Counted from the stretch's first letter, positions 12,791-25,780 are shown. The stretch: DNA of 64,000 nucleotides from Tolypeutes matacus (GCA_026826555.1 JAKSZT010020895.1:510053-574052); one strand, 5' to 3'. The notes: generated from the letters alone by a model not told the origin. Numbers and translations: made by a program.

Positions 12791-13884
12791 TGAAAAAAGG
12801 GTATGGACACAATTATAAATATATAATTATGAGTTCAGGAAGTAGTATGAGGTGGCCAAGATAAAAAGAAGAGAAAGATGAATATACTCTATGGAAACCT
12901 AGAAGGAAAAAGAGTCTTCGAAGAGAAAGAATATGAGTTTTAGGAAAAAAATTAAAAGAAGGTTAACATTATCTACTTTGGTAAGTAAAAAAAAAATTAT
13001 GAGAGTGTGTGTTTAACATTGAATTGCTCTCCATCAGCTTTTATTCCTTAAATTACTTTTTGCTCTTCATCTAAAATACAGACTGAAAATATGAAGAATT
13101 TGTTAATCAACCTGGCCTAAAAGAAAAGAGAAAATACTTGGTTAATTAAAATTCATAATGAATTATGGAGAGTAGTTTGAGACATATTTTAGAAGTCATG
13201 TATTTCCATATCATAATAATTATATTCAAATGTCCAGCTATCAGAAAATTACTGATATCAATAATAACTATTGTCAACATTTGACATATATTAAATGAGA
13301 AACAGTGATAAAGAAAAACATTATTATTCAGGTTTGTACAATGTTAAAATGGAAGATCATGGATTAAGATTCAAAAAATTATTTTCATCTGTTGTCCTCT
13401 TAATATTACAATTTTTTGGCAAGCAATTAAACCAAATTAGTTCTTTAAAAAATTAAAATATCTCAAGAAAATGTATTTCCTCAGTATCTTCATCATCAGT
13501 CATATAAAATGATTAAATTTTAGATAGACACTATATAAGAATGTTTTATTCTTGAGGGTATTATGAGAATTATTTCCTACTTCTTATAAAAATTATCATG
13601 TAAATGACCTGTGTATCAATAAAAATAAAATTAAAAGAACAAAGGAAATGCATCTCCAGGATTATCTAGAGGAGTTCACTGGGACAAAAAAAGTCGTTTA
13701 TAAGATAGGTCTTCGCAGGAGATGAAGAAATGAGACAGGGTATTCCTAGCAGAGGAAGCAGCCAGAACAGAAGCAAGGAGGAGTGTACATGCATGATTAT
13801 GATAGAAGCAATAACTAGAGTTCAGCTGTCCAAATCATGTGTGTTAATAAGGCAAACAAATATGAGTGAAAAAAAATGACATTT
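12791..13884. other. AT-rich sequence, no feature recognised
   Basis: Follows the L1 tail. No coding signature, repeat family or RNA gene was recognised. Confidence 0.5.
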
Positions 13885-14063
13885 CAGGGAAGCGGCTGTG
13901 GCTCAATCAGTAGGGCTCCCGTTTACCATATGGGAGGCCCCGGGTTCGGTTCCCAGGGCCTTCCTGGTGAAGACAAGCCCGCCTGCACGGCATGGTTAGC
14001 TGACCCAGCTAGCACAAGCAGCAAGGGGGGGGGGTAAATGAATAAATAAATAAAATCTTAAAA
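13885..14063 (+). mobile_element. tRNA-derived SINE with target-site duplication
   Basis: Head GGGAAGCGGCTGTGGCTCAA contains a box A-like TGGCTCAATCAGTAGG. Box B is GGTTCGGTTCC. The body has CAAGCCCGCCTGCACGG and a (TAAA)n tail followed by an A-run. It is flanked by AAAAAATGACATTT on both sides (about 13871-13884 and 14064-14077), a clear target-site duplication. This is one of the youngest-looking copies in the window. The same family occurs antisense at 43511-43619 and 51795-51980. Confidence 0.93.
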
Positions 14064-14077
14064 AAAAAATGACATTT

Positions 14078-16850
14078 TTTCCTGGAAATTCCTTGCACAT
14101 TCAAATAATTATGAAGTAATCTATTATAAATTATTTTCATTTACACAAATTACACCACTGACAACTATTATAAGAAAGCATATATCTAAAACATCTAAAC
14201 CTGAATTTTATCATGTCATTGCATTACTTTTTCAAAATTCAACAATCATATATACCATCTATCTGCCAGCACACACTGCAAAAGAAAACAAACGACTTAT
14301 GTAATGATCAGAACTCAGGCCTATAAATGCAATTATGTTTAACCATATTAGATATTTAAAAAAAAAAAGATACATTTTAATTGAAAAGCTTTTCAATGCT
14401 AAATAATCACTGTATTCTGTTTTAATCTTCTTCTATTTTCTCTAAATGAAAATTTAAAAGGTTGGGAAAAAAGCAGTTTTGGTCTCTTTTGAGGTCAATT
14501 AAAATATATCTAACAGAAAATATTAACTTTAAATATTGAAAGTATACATTCTTTCCCTCTTTCTAAATCAACAAGAAGTATGCCAAATGCATTTAGGATC
14601 TCATTTTTCTTTAAGAAGTCATATACAAATATTCCCACAAGCAAGAACAACGCTCAACATTTTTATCATCAAGGTGAAGTGAGCACACTGATAATCAATT
14701 CCTCTCTGCATGGACCACACTCTACCCCACATTTTATGATTGTTTAAATGGAAATCTTGGTAAAGTTTTTATTAGAAATGATTTTGCAGAATTTTAGGTT
14801 AGTGTATTGAAAGTTCCTCTTTAGTTCAATTTACTTAATTATGTCTTAAATACTTTCCCAAGTATTACACATAGTGCCATATAAAAATCAATCAACTCCT
14901 GATCCCATGGAATATTGATGCTTTCTGCATGCTGCAGGAAATTACCTAAAGATTATGAGGAATTCTCAGTGGTATCTGAGACCTAAGAACACCATTTCCC
15001 CATGGATCACCAATTTGTATGTCATACAAATGTTCTATACAGGCATTAAATTAAAATAATAAAAATAATATGTATAACTACTTCTTTTAATTATGTCTCC
15101 AGAGAATAGATTGCTCTAATACATGTGTGACTTCCCACAAATGCCTGTTACAAAATTTCAGATAAATATAAGTATTTGGAAGCAGAAAGAGGAAAGGTTA
15201 TTTCAAGCAAGATTATAAAGTGAGAATATAAGATGTAGAACATATCCTGACAAAATTGTACCTTAAATAATGGGCCATTATTTATTCTCCCCATCCCCAC
15301 TTAAATTTCACAGCCTGTAGAGCCTTCAGTTAATTTTCTGCAAACTGCCTTGGTAATATTGTCTAGTGGATCAAAAAACAGTATTTCATAATAATTAAGT
15401 ATTCTCAAATTCTTCCATATTAATAGAATATTCATCTATGTATAAAACTAACCAGAATGAAAATCCATTTCCCTAGCCTTCATTGCAACTTGATTTGGCC
15501 ATGTGACTTGTTCTCACCAAAGGATGTCAATGGAAATAATTTAACTTCCAGTGATAACACTGAGAAAAGGGGTTTGTTCTACTCTTCCTCTTTACTCCTC
15601 TTATCGCTATAATGCAAATATGAAGGTATACCATCCTGAGCCATGAAAATGAACAAATAAACTAGGGACGGCTACACAACAAGATAGAATACACCCAAGT
15701 CCCTTTCTCCATAGCATGCCATGAAAGCAAATATGATGCAATGAATTCATGGAACAGTTTCAACACATTAGCCTGAGTATTTAAATGAGGTTTTTTTTTA
15801 AAAAAGAAAACTTTTACTTTATTCAAACCACTGTACATTTGTCTTTCTGATAAATGTATTATATTATCAAAAACTGAGAGGGTCTGAAATTTTACCCTAC
15901 CTTCAGTTTAACTGATTAACCTCCTTACATATTTGGATACTGAACACACAAGATTGCAGGGTCAGAGTCAAAGGACTTTGTTATAGCAGGCAGCAGGAGC
16001 TTCATATTCAGATCAGTTCTCCTTTTCTCTCAAGTCCTACGGGGCACCAGATGTATGGTGGCCCTTAGTGGATGTTGTACATGTGATGAGCCTGAGTCAC
16101 AGATGAGGAAATTCAAGTTTACAAGTTCCTAAATTTTAAAAAGGCTGCTTGAAAACCTGCCTCATTTTTTCACTGGGAAACATTTATTTATTATTCTGGG
16201 CAGCAAACAATCTGTATTCTGTCAAAAAGGGTGACACTATTTCTATCTTTCAAGGCAATCCAAGACAAAAGCTGGCACAAGATGTGGAGAAATGCTGTGT
16301 ACAATTGCTTCCCAAAACTCTTCACTTCCCTTCCAAACCAACATGGTTTTTGGTGAATTTTCCAAAAAATACTACACTTTATTGATAGCTCTTATAAGCT
16401 GAAGCTTTTGCTTACCACCCCTATTGTACAAATCATAGTGTTCCAAGAGGGAAAACTAATGCCTGGCCTTCCCACAGCAAGTCCAACACCAAGTGTGTAT
16501 GAAGTCTGATGAAAAGGAATTGCTTACAATTTTTGGAGGCTGCCCACATAAGATTGTTAACCTATACAATAATCAGAATATAGGTTAACAATTCCTCCAA
16601 CATAGCCTACCAGCTGGCTGGTAAGCCTTGGAATTTCTCATTTAGTACCTTGTTTTTGTTACATCTGCTTGAGAACAGTTTATCCAACCTGTGCTATTTG
16701 TTCACTACTCCTGCTCCTGTACACCCCCACTCACAACACCTCAGAATGCCTTCCCCATCTCCCATTTTTCTGTCATTGTTTCATATGTGTCAATTTAATC
16801 TATAAAACATCAACAGAGCTATTTTTACTGTCCCATTGTATATTATCTCT
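14078..16850. other. Mostly unique AT-rich DNA, no gene seen
   Basis: No convincing exon, RNA gene or intact transposon. 15450-15740 (with GGCCATGTGACTTGTTCTC and CACAACAAGATAGAA phrases) looks like an ancient mammalian interspersed repeat that I cannot name. About 16095-16130 (TCACAGATGAGGAAATTCAAG) is weakly MIR-like. A perfect short inverted repeat lies at 16553-16592. Confidence 0.5.
16553..16592. repeat. Perfect 14-bp inverted repeat (hairpin potential)
   Basis: ATTGTTAACCTATA (16553-16566) and its exact reverse complement TATAGGTTAACAAT (16579-16592) are separated by 12 bases. There is no flanking direct duplication or coding context. It may be chance or the relic of a small palindrome-type element. 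Confidence 0.75.
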
Positions 16851-16854
16851 CTGT

Positions 16855-18500
16855 TCTTTGAGATAGTTGTTCTCAGTCATCTTCTCCTTGTTAGTTGTCC
16901 TGGGTGTGTCCAATGAACTGGAGAGTAGGTGTTGTAAGTCTGTCGAGATTCAAGGCCCAACTGGCACATGGACAGCCCAAAGATTTAAGTCTCTTGAACA
17001 CACAACTATCAACTCTACTAGTAAATATACGTTCAACAAGAGGGGCAGCTGAGTCATGTGTAGGGAAAACACAACTTAGTCCAAATCTAACACACAGGAA
17101 AGTGTAAATTCCAAAGCAGGGCCTACTGGGAGGGCCTAAACTCCTAAGCTGTTTGCCCTGCCCATAGTATCTGGATATGTCCAGAGCCCTCAGAAGCCCT
17201 GCTATTTGAGGCAATATTTACTTTGGCAGTCAATGTGATCCTGCTGAGATGTGCATAAGCACAACCTCTGGGATTACCTCCTGACTCACTTTGAAGTATC
17301 TTAGCCTTATATAGTCATTTGTCTTTACACTTTCCCCCTTTTGGTAAAGATCTTTTTCCAGATGCATTGTTAGTTGTCACTTGGTAGTAATCCCTCAGTG
17401 CCAGGGAGGCTTATTCCCAGGAGTCATGTCCCACATTGGGGGTAAGGTAATGCATTTATATGCTGAGTTTGGCTCAGACAGAGGCAGCATTTCAGCAAAA
17501 AGGAGGCTCTCAAAAGGTGTATTAGTCAGGGTTCTCTTGGGAAACAGAACCAACAGGATATATCTGTCAATAATATGAGATTTTGTAAGTCTTTGATGCG
17601 ACCGTGGGGGTGCACAAATCCAGGTTCTACAGGCAGGTTGCAAACCAGGGTCTCCAATGAAAGTCCAATGAAAGGTCCTTGATGAGTTTCTGTGAGAAGT
17701 TGGCTGTCCAAAGATGAGTTGGGAAATTCTCTCTGAATGTTGAAATCAATTCCCCTTTTAAGGCATTCAACTGATTGGATAAAAGCATCACCCATTGCTG
17801 ATGCAACCTCCCTGATTGATGCAGATGTAATCAGCCATCCATGCATTAAACTCACTGGCGATTGAAGTCCATAAATGCTCTTGTATTACAATTAGCCCAG
17901 TGCTTGCTGGACCAAACACCTGGACACAATTACCTGGCCAAGTTGACACATTAGTCTAACCATCACAGGAGGTAACTGTTAAGCACCCTGTAATACTAGG
18001 CTAAGTTTCAATTTCAAAAGTAAATGTTCATAAATGCAGTCATCAATATCAAGAGTCTGTCAATGGTCCTTCCTCCTTTCCTAGTCACTGTCTCTGTATT
18101 CTGGGGATTCTTGTTGTCCCATTAGAGAATGTGGCAGAGCTCCCCAAGATGGGAATTCAATATTATTTCAGTTAGTGGGTGAATCTTCACCCACTGTGAC
18201 AATGCCCCATGAACACTTGAAAACATGCATGTGCCTTAGAGTTATGCACCAGGTGAACCTCCTCCCATCACTGATACCCCACACCGGTGATCCCCCTCTG
18301 CCACAATAGCAACCTGTCTGTGATCCAAAACTTCTTAAAAAATGAGGCCACAAAATAACCAAATACAACTAATAAGAAATGAAATAATAATGATAGTTTT
18401 AAAAATAACAAATAAAATAGAGATTTAAAAAAAAATTAGAATAATAAAAAATAATTTAAAAATATAAAATTAAAAAAATGTTTTGACATTATCTCTTTTG
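16855..18500 (-). mobile_element. Old L1-type 3'-end repeat, interrupted
   Basis: 16890-17500 matches 51320-51780 and 52128-52222 closely. Shared words are TTAGTTGTCCT, CTGGAGAGTAGGTGTT, GGCACATGGACA, CCAAAGCAGGGCC, GATCCTGCTGAGAT and GGGAGTCATGTCCCACA. The match is broken at 17518-17965 by an LTR-like insertion, and related sequence continues to about 18350. In the other copy the block adjoins a T-run typical of an antisense LINE poly(A), hence the orientation. 18360-18500 is low-complexity A/T sequence. Confidence 0.55.
17518..17965 (+). mobile_element. LTR-like element, TG...CA ends
   Basis: Begins TGTATTAGTCAGGGTTCTC and ends TAACCATCACA, giving the TG...CA termini of an LTR. The interior phrases ATATCTGTCAATAATATGAG, GATTGAAGTCCATAAATG and CCAAGTTGACACATTAG recur in part at about 5610-6000 and 53095-53500. 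The length of about 450 bp would suit a solo MaLR or ERVL-type LTR. Orientation is uncertain. Confidence 0.55.
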
Positions 18501-19199
18501 TCCTTGTAAGATCTTTTGTCTTGTTTGTACAATGACATTTTTTTTTTCCGTTTATTCTCCCAGTGTCTTGTATTTTTTTTTTTTTCCATTTTGTCTTCAA
18601 AGAAGTTTTAGGTTACAGAAAAGTCAGGTAGAGAATACAAGGGATTCTCATATACCCAACATCCTCTCCCTTTTCCCATTTCTCCTATTAATAACATTTT
18701 ACATGTGGATGGTACATTTGTTATAATTCATGTACAATATTGAAACTACTACTAACCATGGTCAATGATTCACATTATGGTTTACATTTTGGACTATACA
18801 CTTTTATAAATTTTGATGAAATTTAACATAGCCTGTTTCCATCATTGCAAGATCATGTAGAAAAATTCTATCACCCCAACCATGCCCCACGTTCCATCTA
18901 TTCTATTCCTCGCAGCCCCTCCTCTCAGGACACAAGGCAACCATCAAGTTTCAATCCTTAAAGAACAAGATTCATAGTTATTTGCAACAACATTGGTGGC
19001 TTGACATACTGACATGTCCTCCCCTCTTAAGCACTGCCTTTGCTCTCTAGAGACTACTGCCCCTCTATTTGAGAACATCACAGGACTCCCCAGGATGGGA
19101 GTCCAATGCCTTCCTGGTCATTTATGTGGGTATCCACCCACTGATACAACACACTACGGTAAGTTAAACACTCACACACTTCATAGAAGCCTACCCTAG

Positions 19200-22100
19200 G
19201 TGCACCCTGTTGAGCATCTTTTCATGTACTATTTAGCCATTTGTATTTCTTCTTTGGAGAAGTGTCTATTCAAATCCCTTGCCAATTTCTAAAATGTGTT
19301 GTCTTATTCAAGATGTAATATTTCTTTATATACGTTGGATATTAGGCCCCAATCAGATATATGGTTGCCAAATATTTTGTCCCATTGAGTAGGCTGCCTT
19401 TTCACTTTCTTGACAAACTGCTTTGAGGTTCAAAAGTTTTTAATTTTGAGGAATTCCCATTTATCCAGTTTTTATTTCATTGCTCGTGCTTTGAGTATAA
19501 AGTTCATGAAACCATTTCCTACTACACAGACTTGTAGATACTTCCCTATATTATCTTCCAGTAGATTTATGGTGTTGGCTCTTATATTTAGATCTTGGAT
19601 CCATCTTGTGTTAATTTTTGTATAAGGTGTGAGATGGTGTTCCTCTTTTAATCTTTTGGATATGGATATCCAGTTATCCAGGCACCATTTGTTGAAGAGG
19701 CCATTCTCTCCCAGTTGAGAGGGCTTGGTGGCCTTGTCAAATATCAGTTGATTCAGTTCCATTGATCAGTATGTCTATCCTTGTTCCAATACCATGCAGT
19801 TTTGACCACTGTAGTGTTGTAGTATGTTTTAAAGTCAGGTAGTGTGTTACCTCTGATTTCTTTTTTTTTTTTCTTCTCAATATGTCTTTTATTATTCTGA
19901 GCCCTTGCCTGTCCAAACGACTTTCATAGTTAGCTTTTCCAATTCAGTAAAAAATGCTGTGCTAACAGCACTAAGTCTTAAATCAGTTTGGGTAAGATAG
20001 ATATCTTATTGATGTTTAGTTTTCCTATCAATGAACAGGGAATATTCTTCAATTTATTTAGGTCTTCTTTGATATCCTTTAGCAGTGTTGTGAGTTTTCT
20101 GAGTACAAGTCATTTACATCTTTAGTTAAATTTATTCCAAAATATTTTATTCTTGTAGTTGTTATTGTAAATGGGATTTTTTTCTTGATTTCCTCCTCAG
20201 ATTGCTCATTATTGCTGTACAGAAATGTCACTGATTTTTGCACATTGATCTTATAACCTGCCACTTTATGAACTCATCTATAAGCTCTAGAAGCTTTGTT
20301 GTAGATTCCTTAGGGATTTCTATGTATATGATTATGTCTTTTCTCAAATAGTGAATTTTTTCTTCTTCTTTTCCAATTTGGATGCCTTCTATAGCTTATT
20401 CTTGCCTAAGTGCTCGAGCAAGTACTTCTACCACAATGTTAAATAAAAGCAGTGATAATGGGCATCTTTGTTTTTTTTCCAGATCTTAGAGGGAAAGTTT
20501 TTAGGATTTCGCCATGGAATAAGATACTAGCTGTGGGTTTTTTATATATACCCTTTATCATGTTGAGGACGTGTCCTTCTATTCCAATCTTTTGAAGTGT
20601 TTTAATTAGGAAAGGGTGCTGTATTTTTTCAAACACTTTTCCTGTATCAATAGACATGGTCATGTGATTTTTTTCTTTTGATCTGTTTATGTGATGTACT
20701 ATATTGTTTTTCTTACGTTGTACCATCCTTGCATACCAGGGATGAAACCCGCTTGGTCATGGTGTATAATTCGTTTGAAGTGTTGCTGAGTATGAATAGC
20801 AAGTATTTGGTTGAGGATTTTAGCATCTAGGTTCATTAGAGAGATTGGTCTATAGTTTTCCTTTTTTGTGGTTTCTTAATTTGTATTTGGATTTAGGGTG
20901 ATGTTGGCATCATAGAATGGATTAGGCAATGTTCCCTCCACTTCTATTTTTTAGAAGAGCTCATGCAGGATTGGTATTAGTTTTTTCCGGAATGTTTGGT
21001 AGAATTCATCTATGAAGCCATCTGGTCCTGGCCTCTTCATAGTTGAAGAGACCTATTCAATCTTATTGCCTGTGATTGGTCTGTTGAGTTCTTCAGTTTC
21101 TTCCTTTGTCAATGTAGGCTTCTTCTGAGTTTGTAGGAATTTGTCCATTTCATCTAAATTATCCATCTTGTTGGCATAACATTTTCAAAATATCTTCTTA
21201 AATTATTCTTTAGTTCTGTGGGGTCAGTGGTGATATGCCCTCCCTCATTTTTTATTTTATGTATTTGCATCTGTCTTTATTTCTTTTTTAGTCTTGCTAA
21301 AGGTTTGTCAATTTTATTAATCTTCTCAAAGAAACAGCTTTTGGTTTTGTTTATTTTTTCCTGTGCTTTCTTATTTTCAATTTCATTTAGTTTGATCCTA
21401 ATGTTTATTTAATTATTAATTTATTTATATTATTAATTAATAATAATTTAATTATTTCCTTCCTTCTATTAACTTTGGGATTAGTTTGTTGCTCTTTTTG
21501 TAATTCCTCCAAGTGTACAGTTATTAGTTGATTTTAGCTATTTCTTCTTTTTTAATACAGGCATTTATGGCAATTAATTTTCCTCTCAGGACAGCTTTTG
21601 TTGCATCACATGGGTTTTGGAAAGTTTTGATGTCATTATCATTTGTTTCAAGGTATTTACTGATTTCTTTTTCAATTTCCTCCTTGTCCCACTAATTGTT
21701 TGGGAATGTGTTGCTTAACTTCCATATCTTTGTGCCTAATCTGTTTCCCTGCCCCTTACTGACTTTCAGCTTCATCCCATTTGTTGTCAGAGAAATTTTT
21801 ATAATATCAATCTTTCTGAATTAATTGAGAGTTGTTCTGTGGCTTAGCATGTAGTCTGTCCTGGAGACTGATCCATGTGCACTTGAGAAGAATAAATATC
21901 TCACTGTGTTTGGGTGTAATATTCTTTATACGTCTATTAGGTCCAGAACTTCTAATGTATTATTCAAGGTCTTTGTTTCTTTATTGATTCTCTGTCAGGA
22001 TGTTCTGTCTAGTGGTGGCAATGGTGTATTAAAATACCCCACTATAATTGTAGAGGCATCTACTTCTCCCCTTAGTTTTTTCAATGTTTTTCTCATGTAT

Positions 22101-22437
22101 TTTGATGTGCCCTGGCTAGGTGCATAAATGTTTATGATTGTTTTTTCTTCTTGAAATATCACCCATTTTATTAATATATAGTGTCCATCTTTGTCTCTTA
22201 CAATAGTTTTGCATTTAAAGTATATTTTGTCTGATACTAGTATAGCTACTGCTGCCATTTTCTGGTTATTGTTTGCATGTAAACTTATTTTTATACTATT
22301 CACTTTCAGCCTCCTTGTGTCCCTGGTTCTAAGGTGAGTTTCTTAGAGAGAGCATATGGATGGGTCATATTTCCTTATTCATTCAGTAAATTTGTGCCTC
22401 CTGATTGGAGAGTTTAATCCATTAACATTCAATGTTA
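19200..22437 (-). pseudogene. L1 ORF2 remnant, minus strand
   Basis: N-terminal TLNVNGL-type start at about 22425. The endonuclease block at 21995-22303 includes STIIVGYFNTPLPPLDRTS, where the usual aspartate of GDFN is tyrosine. The reverse transcriptase region includes MSIDTGKVFEKIQHPF (near 20610-20660), in which the family EKAFDKIQ block is altered. A C-terminal segment at 19472-19762 has LTPYTKINTRWIQDLNIRA and LLEDNIGKYL. An AT-rich simple tract at 21405-21460 and several frame breaks interrupt it. Inactive. Confidence 0.88.
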
Positions 22438-22639
22438 TTATTATCAAGGAATTACTTCCATTAGCCATATTTACTTTGGGCTTATGTATGCCATATATTG
22501 TTTTCATTTTTCTTTTTATCTTTTTAGTTGTTCTTACTTTCTCCTCCATCCCTCTCTCTTCCTGTTTTTCACTTTCAACATGCAGAACACCCTTTAGTAT
22601 TTCTTGGAGGGCAAGTTTCTTATTGAAAATCTTTCTTTT

Positions 22640-23450
22640 TTTTTCTTTTTTTTTTTTTTTTGCAGCCTATATTTATTTTATTTTATTTTATTTTTTATTT
22701 TTTTTTATTATGGGTAAAAATCAAAATTCTCACAATACATACAAACATTTGCAAAATGATATATAAATATATATGCATATATGTGTATTTGCTTACAAAA
22801 ATGTTATTTATATATATATATATATACATATATTTTAAGAGGTGCTTAGATTACCTAAAATATTACATGGAACCCACTGGGATTCCCATGTTGCCCACCT
22901 CCCACACCTCCCACCACATCCCACACAAACATCTCCCACAGTGGGGCCCACCAACCTCAATGAACTTACACATCCTGGAGCCTTGCCACCAACCATAGAC
23001 CACAGTTCACACTGTAGACCACACTCTCTCCCACTCAGTTCTGAGTGGTTTGTGCTGATTTAAAATGGCCTACATCCATTGCCACAACAGTACTCAGGAC
23101 AACCTCCAACTCCCAAAGAAGCCCCTGTATTTCAACTGCTCATCCCCTCCCTACCCAAAAACTGTCAAGTGGCCACTGGCTCCACCTCATTGTTATAATT
23201 TCTTGCATTGCAAGAATCACCATATGTGAGCAAGAGAATACCATCAAGTCCACTCTAGTCCATAGTTCTTCCCCCAATCCAGAGGCGATTGGGATGGTGA
23301 TGTCCACTCCAACTCCAAGTGAGAGAGGGCTTATATCCCATGGATATGGTGGGTGGGATGATCCTGCCTGCAGATGCAGGCCCTCTCCATTCCCTGGGAT
23401 GGCCATTTCCCATCGTTGTCTCCTCACCAGGTGACTTGGATGAGTCCATT
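22640..23450 (-). mobile_element. LINE 3'-end insertion nested in L1
   Basis: A T-run at about 22628-22663 (antisense poly(A)) and a TTTTA tract are followed by TTATGGGTAAAAATCAAAAT and then about 600 bases of L1-type 3' UTR (GGGATTCCCATGTTGCCC, GGCCACTGGCTCCACC). It lies between ORF1 and ORF2 of the host L1, which resumes at about 23451. The first 170 bases match 56353-56548 very closely, and the terminal 40 match 31727-31770 in the other orientation. Confidence 0.75.
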
Positions 23451-23479
23451 GATCTGTATATTTCTTAATTTTTGTTTAT

Positions 23480-24350
23480 CTTTGAATATTTTGAACTCTC
23501 CCTCATTTTTGAATGCCAGCTTTGCTGGATAGAGAATTCTTGGCTAGAAGTTTATTTCTTTTAGGACCTTAACTATGTCATACCATGGCTTTCTTGCCTT
23601 CATGGATTCAGATGAGAAATCAGCACTTAATCTTTTCAATCTTCCCTTTAATGTGATGGATCTCTTTTCTCTTGTTGCTTTCAATTGTCTCTCTTTATCT
23701 TGAGCATTGGACAATTTGACCAGTATATGTCTTAGGGTAGGCCTGTTTTATATAGTTTTGATTTATATTGTTTGGGGTGTACTGTACTTCCTGGATATTT
23801 ACATCCATGTCCTTAATAGAGTTGGGAATTTTTCAGCCATTATTTCCTCCAACACTCCTTCTGCTGCCTGTCCCTTCTCTTCTCCCTCTGGGAGGCCTAT
23901 AATGTGTACGGTTGTGCATTCTGTGTTGTCATTCAGATCCCTAAGTCCCTGCTGGATTTTTTCTATCTTTTTATCTATCTATTCTACTATCTGTTTGATT
24001 TCAGATGTACTGTCTTCCACATCACTAATTCTTTCTTCTGCCTGTTCAAATCTGATGTTATGGGCTTCCATTGTCTTTTTGATTTCTTGGATTGTGCTGT
24101 TCATCACCACCATATCCATTATCTTTTTATGTATATTTACAGTTTCTTCAGTATGTTCTCCCAGTGTCTTCTTAATATCCTTACTCTTTTCCTTCACTTC
24201 ATTAAGTTGTTCCATGATATTTGTTTTGACAGCTTTGATTAGTTAGTCAATGTTCTGCATCTCTTACTGGTTTTTAGTTTGGTCATTGGACTGGGCCGTA
24301 TCTTCCTCTTTCTTAGTATGGTTTGTAATTTTTTGTTGCTCTCTGGTCAT
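23480..24350 (-). pseudogene. L1 ORF1 remnant, minus strand
   Basis: A start codon at 24350-24348 opens MTREQQKITNHTKKEE-like sequence. The coiled-coil follows at 24215-23979: MEQLNEVKEKSKDIKKTLG, then a segment including IQEIKKTMEAHN, then FEQAEERISDVEDSTSEIK. The C-terminal RNA-binding part (about 23900-23560) is recognisable only in pieces. A stop falls between the start and the coiled-coil. The open 78-codon coiled-coil block is among the best preserved coding pieces of this L1. Confidence 0.85.
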
Positions 24351-24494
24351 CTTTTTATCTTAATGGGTTTATTCAGTTGATTGTCTTCTCTCTTTACTCT
24401 AGGGTTTCATTTAATTGTTGTTTGTGTGTGTGTGTGTTAAGTTTTCTCTTTGACACTTTGTTCTTCTTATTCTATATCTTTGCTGTTGTCTATG

Positions 24495-25780
24495 TTTCCT
24501 TAAAGGAAAAAATTAGGGCCAGAGAATGTATAAGGGGTAAGAACAATACAAGTATAATAGTAATAATAATAGTTGGCTGAAGAAGAACCATATAAGACCT
24601 TGGAAAATGAATAGTTAACTTATATAAGCAGTGTAGAGTAATAGGAATAAAAAAGTGGAGTACCAATAATGAAATGGGAAATCAAAATGGTGAAAAATAT
24701 ATAAAATGAATTAAAAGTCTAGAATAATGAAGATAGAGGGAAGGAGAAATGAAAAAGACAAAAAGAAAATAAGTTAAGAAAGTAAACAGGATAGACGAGA
24801 TAGAAATAAAAACCAGAAAAATTGAGGACTAAGCAAAGAGAGGTGGAATGTATGAACAACAATAGAAAGCAGAAGATAGAAAGATGAAGGAAGGAAAAGG
24901 GTTAGCTTTGGTAGACAGAATTGGTATACATAGAAAAAGAGAAATCAAGGAAGAGGAAACACAGCAACCAAGAATCAAGCCAGCAGCACCTTGAGGAATT
25001 TATCTCTTTTTCCAGCTCCCTCCAGATCTATGCCCTGAAGTCTCCTACTCTGTGGGTTCCCAAAACAGCTCACTTGGGCAGGATCTTGCCCCCTCTAAGC
25101 TGTTTTTGTAAGAGAGATCTGCCTATGTTCCTTTGAAAGAAAAAAAATTAGGACCAGGGAAAATGAAAGAGATAGGAAGACCAAAAAATAATAGCAATGA
25201 TAATAGTAAAAGGTAGGAGAGCAACTGTACAAGACCTAGAAAATTGAAATATTAATATAAGTAAGAAACACAGAGAAATAATATTGAGAAAGTGGAAAAG
25301 AAATAATGAAAAAAATATATAGAATGAATTAAAAAGGTGGAATTGTGAGAAGAGGGGGGAAAGAAAAGAGAAAAGAGAAAAAGAGAAAGTAAACAGAGGA
25401 AAAAAAGAGAGAGGGAGAAATACAAACAACAATAATTGGAAACAAAATAAAAGAGGTGGAATGAAAGAACAACAATGGAAAACAAAAGATCAAGGAGTAA
25501 AAAGAAATTGCGTAGGTAGAATAGATCAGTAACCCAAAGGAAAAATAAATAAATAAAAAGAAACAAACAGAGAAACAGAGTAATGGGATACAATGCATGC
25601 AAGAAACAAGACAGCAGAGTCTCAATTATTAAAAAAAAAAAAAAAAAAAGGAGACAGGAGAAAAAAAATAAACATGGAAAAACAGCCTTCCCTCTTAGAC
25701 CCTTAAGGATCTTCTCAGGCTGGTGTTCCAAAATTGCTCACCCTGCAGCTTGCCCTCTACAAGTTTTGAACTGGGTTTTA
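24495..25780 (-). repeat. Two tandem ~640-bp units in L1 5' UTR
   Basis: Unit 1 (24495-25127) and unit 2 (25128-25780) share their order of landmarks. Both begin TGTTTCCTT or TGTTCCTTT, then AAATTAGGGCCAG or AAATTAGGACCAG, then AAGACCT, then ATATAGAATGAATTAAAA-like words. GGTGGAATG(T/A)A, then AACAACAAT, then CAAGAAT or CAAGAAA precede a TCTCC or CTCTTAGACCC GC-richer end with CAAAACAGCTCAC or CAAAATTGCTCAC. A short third partial unit may start at about 25781. Confidence 0.75.

Noticed and set aside
22356..22766. 136-codon plus-strand frame with hydrophobic runs
   Set aside because: It spans the antisense L1 ORF2 start and an antisense poly(A) run; a shadow.
23045..23434. 129-codon plus-strand frame
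   Set aside because: It lies wholly in an antisense L1-type 3' UTR insertion, with no protein similarity recognised.
23707..24246. 179-codon plus-strand open frame, hydrophobic
   Set aside because: It is the opposite strand of L1 ORF1, whose coiled-coil is clear on the minus strand.
25252..25731. 159-codon minus-strand open frame rich in Phe, Leu and Ser
   Set aside because: It is the complement of purine-rich L1 5' UTR tandem units. The composition is low-complexity and no domain is visible.
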